DNA from: Vicugna pacos
Taxonomy: Eukaryota; Chordata; Mammalia; Artiodactyla; Camelidae
Length of the DNA: 64,000 bases
NCBI RefSeq assembly: GCF_048564905.1
Contig: NC_133009.1
Coordinates: forward strand, 265,001-329,000
Direction of reading: 5' to 3'
Shown here one piece after another: positions 23,848-35,917 of the stretch. A program made the position numbers and the translations under genes. The notes under the pieces were generated by a model. That model was not told where the DNA came from and did not search any database. It saw only the letters and a program-made list of their open reading frames with translations. Numbering within the stretch: position 1 is the first letter of the stretch; the number at the start of each line of letters is the position of its first letter.

Positions 23848-24533
23848 ACAATAGTGCCTCCTCAAGAAACTAAAAATAGACTTATATGATCCAGCAATCC
23901 CACTCCTGGGCATATATCCAGAAAGAATTCTAATTCAAAAAGATACATGCACCCCAGTGTTCATAGCAGCACTGTTTACAGTAGCCAAGACATGGAAACA
24001 ACCTAAATGGCCATCAACAGTTGACTGGATAAAGAAGTTGTGGTATATTTGTACAATAGAATACTACTCACTCATAAAAAAGAATAAAATAATGCCATTT
24101 GCAGCAACATGGATGGACCTGGAGATTATCATACAAAGTGCAGTAAGCCAGAAAGAGAAGAAAGATACCATATGATATCACTTACATGTGGAATCTTAAA
24201 AAAAGACACAAATAAAATGGAAACAGACTCGCAGATACAGAAAACAAACTCATGGTTACTAGGGGAGAAAGGGGTGGAAAGGAGTAAAATGGCAGTCTGA
24301 GATTCTGAGATTTGAAGATACCACTATATATAAAATAGATAAAGAATAAGTTTCTGCTGTATACCACAGGCAACTATATTTAATATTTTGTAGTAACCAA
24401 TAATGAAAAAGGATATGAAAAGGAATATATAGGTACATGTATGACAAACATTTTGCTGTACACCAGAAACTGACACAACATTATAAATTGACTGTACTTC
24501 AATTAAAAAAAACACACACACACACAATAGTGC
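23848..24533 (+). mobile_element. 5'-truncated L1 inside the LTR, 10-bp target-site duplication
   Basis: The end of ORF2 (residues like KTWKQPKWPSTVDWIKK and IMPFAATWMDLE) plus the 3'UTR lie on the + strand. The tail is A-rich and then (CA)n. acaatagtgc is present at 23848-23857 and 24524-24533. Removing the insertion makes the LTR text continuous, so this L1 is younger than the LTR. Confidence 0.92.
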
Positions 24534-24662
24534 AGCCTTGGGACAGGGTCCAACTTCCTCTTCAAGGAATATACATAACAATGTCTTTGAGTTCTTCTGC
24601 AGGAACTAAGACCCCCATCCAGGTGAGGATGGTAACTTCAGGCTGAGCACAAGATTCCTGGG

Positions 24663-24812
24663 CACCGCCTTGTTACAGGGCACCAACCAATCTGAAGAAA
24701 GTCACACCCCCTGCAGCCCTCACACCGACCAATCAGAAGACAGTCACACACCCTGCAGCCCTCACACCAACCAATCAGAAGACAGTCACATGCCCTGCAG
24801 CCCTCACACCAA
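24663..24812 (+). repeat. ~46-bp tandem repeat with CCAAT boxes in the LTR
   Basis: Three consecutive units each contain 'accaatc.gaaga.agtcaca' and 'ccctgcagccctcacacc'. The CCAAT motifs on the + strand at about 24685, 24729 and 24770 look like the enhancer/promoter repeats typical of LTR U3 regions. The units are similar to each other, with a few changes. Confidence 0.85.
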
Positions 24813-24968
24813 ATGTTGCCTTTAAAAACTTCTTCCCAAAAAACCACTGGGAGTCTGGGTTTTTTGAGCATGGGCCCTGCAATAAACCTTTTTCTGCTCC
24901 AAATTCTGATGTTTCAGTTTGTTTGGCCTCACTATGCATCGGGCACATGAACTTTTCAGTAACAAGGG

Positions 24969-25112
24969 CAAGGATTAACTTGGGCTCATAGACAGGGCCC
25001 TGGGGAGACTGAGTAAAGACCTGAGGGGCCCTGATTCCTGCTGGGAAGATGTTCCTAAGAAGGCCTGAGGTGGGAGCATGCCAGGCAGGCACAGCAGGAG
25101 ACCAGTAAGGAG
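24969..25112. other. Spacer between two LTRs
   Basis: About 145 bp between the first LTR and LTR copy A. No primer-binding-site-like or viral coding sequence was recognised. Confidence 0.4.
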
Positions 25113-25697
25113 TGATACAGGAAAAAAGTGGGGCTTCATGCAGGAAAGAATTCAAGAACAAGCCATAGTTGAGTAAAAGTAGATTTGTTCAGAGAGGTAT
25201 ACACTCCATAGACAGAGTGCAGGCCATCTCAGAAGGCAAGAGAAAGGCCATGGGGAGGGTGGGAGGAGTTGGTTACAGTAAAAGTAGATGCATACTCTGT
25301 AGATGGACTGCTGGCCATCTCAGAAGGCAAGAAAGAGAGTGACCACAAGGCGTGGGGCTGTTAGTTTTCAGAGGCTTGGTAATTTCATATGCTAATGAGT
25401 AGGAGGATCATTCCAACTACTTTGGGGAAGGGGTGGGGGATTCCCAGGAACTGGGCCACTGCCCTCTCTTTGACCTTTTATGGTCAGCCTCGGAACCATC
25501 ATGGCACCCGGGGGCGTGTCATTTCCCATGCTAATACATTACAACGTGTATAATGAAGTTCAAGGTCCACCGGAGGTCAACTCTCCAGCCATCCTGGGCC
25601 TCAGGGTCCATTGGGAGTTGACTTTTCTGCCATCTTGGTGCTAACTGGTGTGTCATTCCTTTAATGGCCACGCCCCACCCGCTTCCCTCCTGTCTCA
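25113..25697 (-). mobile_element. Solo LTR, family X copy A (minus)
   Basis: Reading the minus strand it starts TGAGACAGGAGGGAAG and ends CCTGTATCA, with a short AATAAA-type signal zone and a 'ttgaattctttcctg' motif near its 3' end. A 4-bp flank duplication ggag lies at 25109-25112 and 25698-25701. This is an endogenous-retrovirus LTR, class I-like from the duplication size, with no internal genes. The same family occurs at 27.3, 30.3 and 38.0 kb. Confidence 0.8.
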
Positions 25698-25710
25698 GGA
25701 GCATTTTGAG

Positions 25711-26140
25711 TGAGGGGAGAGCAGCCTTGGCCATGAGGTCAGGGAGGCTGACAAAGACTATCTCTTTTGACAAAACTTGAGTCAGGCTTCTTTCTGGGTC
25801 CTCCTTCTGACTAGTCCTGGTCTCGGGCTCTGTCCTTGGCCTGTTTAGTCCAGTTTTAGCAAGAATCCTGCCAAGTCAGTTTAGTGGAAAATCCCCCACG
25901 CTCTATCAGGGCTAATGAAATTCCTCGTCCCCCACCGTTGATATCTCATAACCCTGGCCAGCCTTCAGGCCTTGGTATTTTCCTCTTAGTAATTTTCCAT
26001 CCACTGGCCACCCCACCCAACCTACTCTCGGCTATAATTCCCCACTTGTCGTCGTTGTATTGAGTTGAGTCGAATCTCTCTCTCCTTCTCTAAACCCCAT
26101 GGCAGTAGCCCCCTGAATAAAGTCTGCCTTCGCATCTTTA
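25711..26140 (+). mobile_element. Probable second-type LTR fossil (plus)
   Basis: The sequence has LTR-like order: 'ggccatgaggtcagggaggc', 'ggctaatgaaattcctcgtc', 'gccttggtattttcctctta' and a poly(A)-type signal in 'cctgaataaagtctgcc' near its end. The boundaries are not firm and no flank duplication could be confirmed. It directly adjoins LTR copy A. Confidence 0.55.
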
Positions 26141-27253
26141 ACAGAGGAAGTGAGTGGCAGATGCCCGGGGCCTTGGAAGTCCATGGGTGCACATGTGAAG
26201 CTGTTACTAGTGGCACAATTCCTTGTGGAATCATCCATCTCCGAGGTTACAGAGATCCCAGCACCAGGTTCTGAGTTGAGTCCTGGCTCCTAAATAGCAG
26301 AAAGGACATCGGCAAGTCCCTGAGTTTCAGTTTGTTTATCTTTAAAATGCAGATTTTCGTAGTTAAGACCAATCTTGGAGGGTAGTGAAACACTGTGAAA
26401 GTGTTCATTTGAAAATGTGGGCCTGAGTATACCCAAGCAGCCTTGAACTGTCTAAGTGCTGAGAAGGGAGATTTGCAATGAAGTCACTGGGAGGGAGCCA
26501 ACCCGACTCCCTCCCCTCCCCATCTCCACCCTCCCTGACTGATCTTTGCTCCTGAAGAAGAAAGCTTCTTTGTGCAGTATCTTATCACTCTTCTGCCCAT
26601 TGCTTTAACTTGTTCTTGCGGAGGCCTCAGTGGTGGAAATCTCTCCTGTATCTGGCCCAAGTTCTTATCAGCTCTAGGAATTTGAGCCAGGGAGAGATAA
26701 AAGTCTGACTCTTCAGTGATCTGTCTAGGGGGCTGTGACCTGGCCAGTGGGGAGGAAAGAAATGAATAAGTGACTTGGCCAGGCCAAGCCTTGATTTCCT
26801 CAGCTGTAAAGGGAGGATTATGCTGTCACCTAAAGGGCTATGGTGAGGTTATTGGCACGAAGGATCTATCACTGGACCTGACGATAGGTGCTGAATTCCA
26901 TTTCCAAGTATTCTTCCTCATCAGAGGTGCTGTGGAGAATGTGAAATAGCTCTGGGCTAGGAATTGGGGTGAAGAGACACAGGCAGGTGGCTCCCCTTCC
27001 CAGCTCCGTTCATCCCAGTCAGTGAGGGGTGGCCCTCCTAGCTAAGGCTCTGCCTCGAGCCCATCAGCTACGGGGGCGTTGCTCTCCCAGCCAGGTCTCC
27101 TCATGTTTGGCCTTCATCATACTCACCCACCCTAGGACTTGGCAGCACTGCCCATCTCCACCTCTGAAATCTTCCCTGATCTTCTTGACATGCTGCTTCC
27201 TGCTTCCCCCTGCATGTCTGGCCTCTTTTTCAGCCTTCCTTCCTGGATCATCC
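26141..27253. repeat. Unique DNA with two MIR pieces (plus)
   Basis: MIR-like segments lie at about 26240-26420 ('tgagtttcagtttgtttatc' then 'tttaaaatgcag') and about 26700-26890 ('ttgatttcctcagctgtaaa' then 'gggaggattatg'). Around 27030-27250 the text resembles the L2 3' region but is weak. No exon seen. Confidence 0.55.
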
Positions 27254-27894
27254 TGAGCCAGGAAGGAAGGGGGCAGGGCACAGCCATTAAAGGAATGACA
27301 GATATTAGTACCAAGACGGCGAAAAAGTCATCTCCCAGTGGACCCTGAGGCCCAAGATGGCTGGAGATTCGACCTCCAGTGGACCTTGAACTTCATTATG
27401 CACATTGTAATGTATTAGCATGGGAAATGACATTCCCCGGGCGCCATGGCAGTTCTGAGATTGACCATAAAAGGTCAAAGAGAGGGCGGTTGCCCAATTT
27501 CTAGGAATCCCTGCCCCTTCCCAAGTATTCCCAAGTAGTTGGAATAATCCTCCCAGTTGTTAGCATATAAAAACAACAATGCCCTCCTGGCCTCTCTCTT
27601 GCCTTCTGAGAAAGCCTGCGCTCTGTCTATGGAGTGTATATTTTACTTTAATCACCTTCCCCCACCCCACCACACACACACTCCTTGTGACCTCCCTGCC
27701 TTCTGAGATGACCTACACTCTGTCTGTGGAGTGTGAAACTCTATAAATAAATCTACTTTTACTAAACTATGGCTCACTCTTGAATTCTTTCCTGTGCAAA
27801 GCCAATGACCCTCACTTGGTGGGACATGTCCCAGGGACTCAACTGAGACCTGGGACATGGCCATCCTCTCTCATCCCATTTTTCACCTGTATCA
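27254..27894 (+). mobile_element. Solo LTR, family X copy B (plus)
   Basis: Starts tgagccaggaaggaagg and ends cacctgtatca. Shared landmarks are 'gaccataaaaggtcaaaga' in the middle, an AATAAA in 'tctataaataaatctactt' at about 27745, and 'ttgaattctttcctgtgc'. Flanks atcc and gtcc may be a worn 4-bp duplication. It is a fossil with no internal genes. Confidence 0.78.
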
Positions 27895-28039
27895 GTCCAG
27901 CTCTACTTGATCTTAAATACTGTTTTTGTGGGGTCTTCTCAGCCCTCTTGCTTCCTCTTTCCCCCTACTCATCCTTCATGAGCCCACTGATGCCAATGTA
28001 AAGGGTCTCTAGCCCCAAACTCTCTTGGCTTCCAAATTC
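27895..28039. other. Short spacer
   Basis: Nothing recognised. It probably belongs to the L2 that follows. Confidence 0.3.
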
Positions 28040-29000
28040 TTAAAGCCACTTGTGTGCTGGCTACTTCCATATAGATGTCCCATACTCATCTTGGTCTTTC
28101 CAAAGCTAAATAAATCATCTTTCTTCCAAACCTGATTCTCCTCCTGTATTTCCTGTGTAAACTGGCAGTCAGATTATGTACAGTCACCTAAGCCAGAAAC
28201 CTGGGGGGGGGGCCACTCCAGACATCCCTCCTTCGCACTGGGGACCTTCCATCAGTCCCCAAGTCTCATTCTCTCTGCTCAGCACTCTCCCTCTGACCCC
28301 CTCTCCCTCCTCCACCAGTGCTGGCTGACTGAGGCCCTGATCCATTTTCAGCTGGTTACTGTGACAGCTTCCAACAGGTCTCTGCCACCCACCCTGCTCC
28401 TTCAACCTCACACATCCCCATTCTAGTCTCCACATGTCAGCAGAGTATTCTTTCTAAAAAGAATCTGACTCAATTCTCTGAAGTAGTTCCCCATGTCCTT
28501 CAACATAAGCCTAGTGCCGGATCTGACACTACTTAACTGTCTGGGCTCCCCTCCTGCTACTGCACAGGTACCCTCCAGCCAATCAGAAGGCTTGCTGCTC
28601 CTCAAATGTGCCACTGCTATATACGCCTGCGTGCCCCAGCACATGCTATGCCCTCTTCCTAAACGCCCTCACTCCGCCTCCTTTGCCTTTATCCATCCAC
28701 AAGGAGAATTCCTAGTTAGGCTTCAAGTCCAAGTTCAAGTGTTCCCTCCTCCTGAAAGTCTTTTCTGACTCCACTAGGCTTAGAAAGGGCTCCTCCTTCA
28801 CAGTCTTCAAAGGCATTCCACTATGATAGTTCTTAATCACATTGCATTGTACTCATCTGTTTCCTAAAACAGATGTCAAGGTGAAGGAAGCTTTCTAATC
28901 TTTGGACACCTGATCCTTAAGAAGTTCTTGACACACAGGAGCTAGTTGGAACATACATGCTTATTCAATAAGTGAATGAATGAACGATTAAATGAAGAAT
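28040..29000 (+). repeat. L2 LINE (plus), last part
   Basis: Sense L2: 'tagatgtcccatactcatct', 'gaagtagttccccatgtcct', 'ccaagttcaagtgttccctc' and the end 'cttattcaataagtgaatga'. High divergence, no open frame. Confidence 0.8.
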
Positions 29001-29649
29001 TGATGGTCAGTGGCATCGAAGGGGGCATTTGTTGAAAGAGCATCAGTAGCATTGAGGAGATGAGAAACTGGGGGACCAGGCTGTCAGATGAGCCACTTGA
29101 AAGTGAAAGCAAAGAGAAGAGAGTCTTGAGTCAGGCTTAACCCCAGTTGACCTTCCTCCTTCCACCCGACATTTGTCTGGGTTTCTTCACCCATTTTGCA
29201 AAGCTAAACCTGAGCAAATAAAACTGAAGAAGGTAAAAAAAAAAAAGATCCTATTATTGCAATGCTCGATTAAAATGATCACACTCTTTGAGATGATCTG
29301 CTCTTTGAGATTATGATCTGCCCCTTAGCATGGATAATCAAGGACTGACCGCATCACTTTCTCAGGACATTCTGTTTCCTGAACCATCAAGTGCAAATTG
29401 GTAACACCTAATGGGGTAAAAGCTGCATCCAGCCAACCAAATCAACCAGGAGGCATCCAGCTTCGGAAGACCTGAGGTCCCACCCCAGCCAGGTGAATCA
29501 CTAAGGTTGTCTTAGCTTTAATTCCAGAGTAGCAGAGGTGCCAGAGCCCTGCACTATAGCAACCCAAACCCAGGTGATTCCGAGGGATGCTCTAATAATA
29601 ACATCTCCCAGCGTAAGACGTTCTACTTTAGAAATTTTCCAAGTGCCTT
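29001..29649. other. Unique sequence
   Basis: No gene seen. A short A-run lies at 29236-29246. The repeated 'gatgatctgc'/'ttatgatctgc' at 29293-29322 is a small local duplication. Confidence 0.4.
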
Positions 29650-29815
29650 CACGACTATTACCCTGCCTTCTTTTTCAGTTTTCTTGCGAGGTCATTTGTT
29701 GGCAAATGGCATAATTCCTATGTTACAGTTGAAGAAAGTGAAACTCTGAGGTGGGAAGAATAACCCAAGATCACACAGTGAAACGGAGATCAAGCCAGAA
29801 CCTGCACCCGGGGGA
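29650..29815 (-). repeat. MIR SINE fragment (minus)
   Basis: 'cataattcctatgttacagt', 'gtgaaactctgaggtgggaa' and 'cccaagatcacacagtgaaa' match reverse-complement MIR order. Confidence 0.75.
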
Positions 29816-30337
29816 AGAAATACCTTCTGAAGGGCCTCTTCACCAAGTCTTCTCTGAAGCATCATCTGCTCTTCATTTAAGTCTGGGGGAAAATTAAATT
29901 TGGGGAAAAAAAGAATAGAAGCATAATTAAAGGATCTGGCAAGAGAATAGAAAACCCGGAGGGAACAACGCATTCCTTTGTGCCTTTCTTTTTTAGCTGC
30001 TTGAGCTCGCGCATTTTTCTTATTTCTTATTCCCAAATGCCCTTTTTTTTTTTTATAAGGTGAATCTTAAAGCACTGAAGCCCAAACCCTTCAAGCAACC
30101 TGACTTCCTGGGTCCTGACCTTTCCTTGATTCTCTCTGCCAGTGGTGGGGCGGGGGAGGGGAGGGGCTGATGGAGCAATTCAACTCCTTTTAATTTTTTT
30201 AAACTTTTTATTATGGAAAATTACATCTGTATGCAAAAGTACAGAGCAACTCAGCTCTAAACAGAAAGATAAATCATGCAAAACAAAACCTTGAGGCCTG
30301 AGTATTGTCAGTCCATTCTCCCACAGCCCTGAGTTAA
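29816..30337. other. Unique sequence with a possible L1 scrap
   Basis: 'ttttattatggaaaattaca' at about 30207-30226 looks like a short worn L1 3'UTR piece. No exon. Confidence 0.4.
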
Positions 30338-30908
30338 TGGTACAGGAGAAATGGGGTGCGCGAGAGGATGGCCATGTCCCAGGTCCCAGGTGAGTCCCTG
30401 AGATGTGCCCCATCAAGTGAGGTTCTCTGGCTTTGCACAGGAAAGGATTCAAGAGTGAGCCATGGAAGAATGAAGGTGGATTTATTCAGACAGATACAAA
30501 CTCCATAGACGGAATGCAGGCTGTCTTAAAAGGTAAGAGAAAGGGAGCGAGGGGGAGAGGGGGAGAGAGTGAGTGAGCCCACCCCACAGCCCCGGGGATG
30601 TGGGGTGGGTAGTTTTCATGGGCTCTGTAACTTCATATGCTAACAAGTAGGAGGATTATTCCAACTACTTTGGGGAAGGGGCTAGGATTCCCAGTAACTC
30701 GATGTCCCATCACCCACTTTTTGACCTTTTATGGTCAGCCTTGAAACTGTCCTGGCACCCGTTGGAGGCCCATTTAGCACGCTATTGTGTTTCAATGAGT
30801 GTATATTGAAACTCAAGGTCTACTGGGATTGAATCTTCCACCATCTTGGTGCTAGTTGCTGTGTCATTCTTTTAATGGATGTGCCCTGCCCTCTTCCCTC
30901 CTGTCTCA
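30338..30908 (-). mobile_element. Solo LTR, family X copy C (minus)
   Basis: Minus strand begins tgagacaggagggaag and ends cctgtacca. The text is parallel to copies A and B throughout, including the inverted 'gaccttttatggtcagcc'. No flank duplication could be confirmed and there are no internal genes. It is a fossil. Confidence 0.78.
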
Positions 30909-30949
30909 GTAGCATAAACTCAAGAATTGAAGGAAAATGTCCACATTCA

Positions 30950-31130
30950 GCTTTTCCTTTTCTGAATTGCACGGCTTTTGGAAAGATGCTCTGAGGCTTG
31001 GTTTCTTTGCTTGCCAAATAGGACCAATCAGGCCAACTGCACAGAATGGCTGTGACAGTGAAATGAGATAATGTCTAGGAATATGTTTTCTAACTTATAA
31101 AATGCTCTCAAACTGTGAAGAACTATTATT
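30950..31130 (+). repeat. MIR SINE fragment (plus)
   Basis: 'tctgaggcttggtttctttg', 'ggctgtgacagtgaaatgag', 'ataaaatgctctcaaactgt' follow the MIR order. Worn. Confidence 0.6.
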
Positions 31131-32464
31131 AAGATTTCACAGGCCCCTGGGAACATCACCATGCAGAAGTGTGGTTAATATGCTCACAAATGTAGATAGA
31201 GTTTTGTGCAACAGGAGCTCTGCATGCCCATCCTCTGTTCAGATTTTGTCCTGAACCGGTCATCTCATGCCATTTTGCTTTTCAGCCACTTGACTACCAA
31301 CCTTGCTGCCCACTACTTCTTTTCCTTCTTACTTCAAGGACAATGTATCCATCAGTCTTGCCCTCCCAACTTTACCCAGGTTTCTCTGGTCAACATTTTT
31401 GGTTTTCCACCCGGACTACACCAACTCAGGCTGCTTTTGTTTAGAAAGACCTCTTCCAGATGGCACCTGTGATCGTCTTATTCCAGTGAGATGATGATTG
31501 GAAGCACCTCCACCCAATAGCCAGGACCCAGGCAGGAAGCACCGAGGACTTAGGAAGGAGGGCAGGAAGGAAGACCCCTGTTGCAGGCTCAGCCTCTCTC
31601 CTGTGAGTCAAGGAGAGATGCCACCCTGTTTAGAAGGTGGTTTAGGGGCCAATGGCGAACAAGATGCATTCCACGACCTCATGAAGCTTATATTCCAGAG
31701 AGGGAACTGACTATAAATGAGTAAGCATACAAATTAAAAAGAAGTAAAATATAGAACAAAGAATAGTTTGCATTGTGAAAAAAATAATGCAGAGAGACTG
31801 GGGCAAGAGGCTGGAGGCAGGGGTGGCTAAGTAAGACGGGATGGTCAAGGTCATGGGTTGTATAAGTGCCATCCCGACTCCACCTTATCAGGAACAAGGA
31901 AGCTAAGTGCTCCACTGGGAGCTGGCAGCCATCCATACCCTTCATGGTTCTCATTATAGGACGAAGCCACCAGATAACAGAACAGAAATAGATAACAACA
32001 GAAAAAAGGAAAAATTGTGTCTTGATCCTGTGGTCAAGCCAATGTATCATGGAACCCTGAAGTCTGCCTAACTCCTCGGCCTCCCAGTTAGGTGAGCCAA
32101 CAGCTGGTCCAGGCCATTTTGATTTGGGTTTTCAATGCCCAGCAACCAAAGGCATGGTGACTGATGAGTGACTCTTGTGGCCTAAGCAGCTTATCCACTG
32201 AGCCACATACAACTCTTCCCATGAAGATTCTGGCAAACCTTAGTTTCTCCATTTCTTACATTCCCAGGGATGCCATTACCCAGATGAGGCCCTTCATCAT
32301 GTGCCTAACATATTAATGACACTTGACATATGTCTGTGGAGCTGCATTAAGTGAATAAGCCAGAGGGCTGCTTCAAAGTGGAAAAGACAGAGGAAGTCCA
32401 ACTCTTCCAAAAGACAAGAATGTTCCAAGATAAAACCTTGTAGCCCTTTTCTGGGTCACAGAAT
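31131..32464. repeat. Unique sequence with an L2 piece (minus)
   Basis: About 31640-31830 ('ggccaatggcgaacaagatg', 'catgaagcttatattccaga') resembles the antisense L2 3' part. The rest is unassigned; no exon. Confidence 0.5.
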
Positions 32465-32650
32465 GCTTCCACGTACCTTGTATCATTTAGCCTTGTACAT
32501 CATGAGACCGTCAGTTTGTAGATGAAGAAAGGGAGAAGGAGAAAGGTCAAGTTAAGGAGCCTGGCAACGAGGTGGTACTCAAAGGTATTCTGATTCCCAA
32601 TCTCCCACTCTTCTGATTCTGAAAATGAGCTGGTTGATACAATAGGTATT
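32465..32650 (-). repeat. MIR SINE fragment (minus)
   Basis: 'tgtatcatttagccttgtac', 'tttgtagatgaagaaaggga', 'caaggtcaag'-type order with 'ggcaacgaggtggtactcaa'. Worn. Confidence 0.6.
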
Positions 32651-32934
32651 TAGGCTCTAGTTATGACCAAAGATGTTCATGGGTTTAGTGACCTCAGAGA
32701 GCAAAGATTCTGGAGATGATGGTGTGGAAAATGTTTATTCAGGTCAGCCAGGCACTAGAGGGGCCACGTATCTGTGACAGGAACACAAGAGCTCTTTTCT
32801 GTGTTACTTCACTGGAACCCTGCTGATTCACAGGGAAAGTAGGGTAAGACTTCTATGGTGCCTTCTTACCACCCCTACCCTTATAATACCAGCAATCAAT
32901 TTACTGCACTTTTTTTCACTGAGTAATTCATCAT

Positions 32935-33740
32935 TTTTAAAAACTTACTTCCTTTGCCATAAACTTTTTAACTTTAGAATAATTGTAGATTCACAGAAAA
33001 GTTCGGACAATAATATGGAGTTCCCATATACGGTCTCACCCAGTTTCTCCTATTTACATCTTGCATTAGGACAGTATGTTAGTCACAATTAATGAACCAA
33101 AACTGACAAATTATTGATTCAGATTTCCCCCATTTTTAGCGGATGCCCTTTATCTGTTCCAGGATCCCATCCAAGATAACATCCAGTCTTCCTGTCTCCT
33201 TAGGCTTCTCTTGGCTGTGACAGTTTCACAGTTCTGAGGAGTGCTGGTCAGGTATTTGTAGAATGGTCCTCAGCTGGGATTTGTCTGATGGTTCTCTCAT
33301 GATTAGACGGGATAATGGGTTTTGAGAGGGAGACCGCAGAGCTGAGTGCTGTTCACATCACGGATACCAAGGGTGCACACCATCAACACGACTTACCACT
33401 GCCCTGGGTCACCTGGCTGAGGCGCTGGTGGTCAGTTTCCTCCACTGTGAAGTTAACTCTCCTTTCTCTCTTTCCACTCCATGCTCTTGGGAAAAAGTCA
33501 CTGTGCACAGCTCACACTAAGGAGTGAGGAAATTTGCTTCCCCTCCTTGAGGACAGAATATCTACAGAAATTACCTGGAATCCTTCTGCGGGGAAATTTG
33601 GCTCTTCTCTCCCATTTGCTTATTTCTTCAATTGTTTGTTTCTAACCGTATAGGCTCATGGATATAATCCAACACTATTTATTTTGTGGCTTGGATTGTT
33701 CTAGCTTTGGCCACTGGGAGCTCCTTCCACGGGCACTGAT
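32935..33740 (-). mobile_element. Old L1M-type LINE 3'UTR (minus)
   Basis: The text is the reverse of a mammalian L1M 3'UTR: 'cttttttaactttagaataat' at the left is its AATAAA-bearing tail read backwards, then 'tctgttccaggatcccatcc', 'gtttgtctgatg'-type 'tttgtctgatggttctctca', and 'agctttggccactgggagct' at the right. No open frame; ancient. Confidence 0.8.
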
Positions 33741-35439
33741 TGTGCTTTTAGCCCAAATATATGTTCTAATGTCTTTTTACCTTAAAGCAATGAAGCAAAG
33801 ACCCAGAAGAACCAAAGTTCTCCCCATGGCCTCCCGCTTCATCTTCACCACAAGTTTGTGTCATTTTGGTCAAATCTCAACTCTTTGTCTTCACCAACAC
33901 CATCTGTTTCTCTTCACCTCTGCTGTGGCTGTGAAGCCAAAGTGAGATGAAAGGGAGGAAAGGATGCTAGAAAAATTAAAAACAAAACATGCAAACATAT
34001 CATTTAAAACCTCTGCCCCCTCTCCCTGCTCACATCAGTAAAGCTTCACAGCTCAAGCACTCAATAAATATTTTCTGAGCAAGTAAATGAAGGCGTGAGT
34101 GAAGGAAAGAGACACACACACCTCCGGAGCTGGGACAGCAGACAAACAACGGAAAAGATGCGACACAGCCCAGGGGGGCAGGCAAACACAACACCTCCAC
34201 CTCCTGTCACTTCAGAGCAAACTTCTCAGGTGGGCTTACGATGTGCAGACCCCGAGCCTAGGGAGGGCAGGGGTGCCTAAGGCACAGAACATGCCAGGAA
34301 GGAATTTACAGTCTAGCAGGTTCCAGACATACAAGCAACTGTCCTTAGAGGGTACAGAAATGCACCTCTATTTTGTTATTTTTTGTAACTTGACAATCCC
34401 TATAAAAGTCTCCTTCCCCTGCCTCGCCCACTTCTGACTAAGTCCTTCGTCAAGCCGGTTCCAGACTGTCCCAGTCAATCCCATATTTTCTACTTTCCCG
34501 TCCCAGCACCTACTAGGACGACATCTGAGTTCCAAGTATTGGATGCTAAGTGGGTATTGCACTGGCCTCCGCCTGGATCCTCAGGTGGGGTTACCTGTGA
34601 TGTGGTTTCCTGTCTACCTGCTTCATCATGATGCAGATGCCGATGGGCTCTACCAGCTGGCTGTCTCTCATTGTCCTTCTTGGATCCACAGGGAAATGTT
34701 GGAGCCTAGGAAACCGTGTGTGGCTGCTTCCGGCTCTCTCTGCTCTCAGCCTCTGGCGTAATAATCTCTACTTTTCTGCTCTCAGACCACAGGGCTGTAA
34801 GGAACACCTGCAGGTTGCCTGGGTCCCAGGCCCAAGACAGGGCTCCTCTACTTTTGGAAGCTCACACTCACCTGGGGACACCCACATCCCACCACCTTGG
34901 GGCTGACTCTGGGGAGGAGGGACCCTTCTCAGGTGCACTCACCATCCACTTTCTTGCTTTCCTTCCAACCCTCTAACATTCCTCTTGGGAGATGGAGGCT
35001 GGCAGAGGGCGCCGGGCTCAACAGTTAAAATCATTACAGTTTACAGCTGGATTACAATTTCGCTCTTAACACTCAATAATTTGACCAAGTTGTTCTCGCT
35101 TTTTAGTCCCAACTTGAACTCCAGACACCCTTTATGTGCCAAAGAGATCTCAAGAGGGCAAAAGAAGGTTTGGAGGGGGAAATAGCCAGATGGAGTGATT
35201 GAGTAACACACCAGAACCAATGAGAGTGAAAAGCTGCATCTTCTCCCTCTAGAAACATAATATGGTGAGGCAAAAAGGGCGCAGCAGCCCGTCTTTTTTC
35301 ATCTGCGCCCCATCTGTGCACTTACTTCACTCGCCACCTCTTCTCCAGGCAGTGAAGACTCCTGCGTAAAGAGAGTGTTTCCTCTCTTCTCCTCTGTATT
35401 GGTGAGGAGATTGAATGACAATAGGACCTTAGGTTTGCC
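33741..35439. other. Unique sequence
   Basis: No exon or repeat is securely recognised. The region includes a mildly GC-rich stretch at 34540-34960 with several moderate open frames, none with splice or homology support. Confidence 0.4.
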
Positions 35440-35605
35440 TAAGTCTGCACAGTTTATGGGAGCATTTTACATCCTTTAGTGTATTAGGTTATCACATCCT
35501 TCGGAGGAGGGCAGGTATCATCCCCATTTTACAGACGAGGACACCAAGGTTCGGAGAGGTTAAGGGACTTGGCCTGGGAAACCAGAGAATGGTAACAATC
35601 ACCAG
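35440..35605 (-). repeat. MIR SINE (minus)
   Basis: 'tatcatccccattttacaga', 'cgaggacaccaaggttcgga', 'gaggttaagggacttggcct' is clear reverse-complement MIR. Confidence 0.85.
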
Positions 35606-35837
35606 AACGTACTGTCTCCTGTTTCTAAATCCTCTGTGAGGGGTACAACTCAAAGGTGTTCCTCATCACCTTTGGAGAAGGAAGAAGTAGCAAGGTGGAA
35701 AGTCCACCTCTTTCCTTCAGCTTCATGGAAATTGCCATGATATGACAGTGACAAAAGCACTAATTCTTCAGTGATGGTGAACGTCTGCCCTTCGTTCCAT
35801 GAGGGGAGTATGTGATAACAGAAGGGTACAAATTTGA
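35606..35837. other. Unique spacer
   Basis: Nothing recognised. Confidence 0.35.
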
Positions 35838-35917
35838 GTGCTCATCATTTGTTCATTCAACAAACATTAATGTCTGTTAGTGTTGGATGGTGTTCTAGGT
35901 GCTAGGTATAAAAAAGA

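Larger units (their letters stand above)
23679..24964 (+). mobile_element. Solo LTR of an endogenous retrovirus, split by an L1
   Basis: The LTR starts TG (tgaaacagagcaggacc) and ends CA (acttttcagtaaca). A 4-bp flank duplication aggg at 23675-23678 and 24965-24968 suits a class I (gammaretrovirus-like) element. A promoter-like part with repeated CCAAT boxes is followed by an AATAAA at about 24881-24886 in 'gcaataaacc'. An L1 sits inside it (23858-24523). No internal viral genes accompany it; it is a fossil of middle age. The exact family name is not known to me. Confidence 0.7.

Noticed and set aside
25113-27894. LTR copies A and B as the two ends of one provirus
   Set aside because: They are in opposite orientation and have separate flanks. 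No viral internal sequence lies between them.
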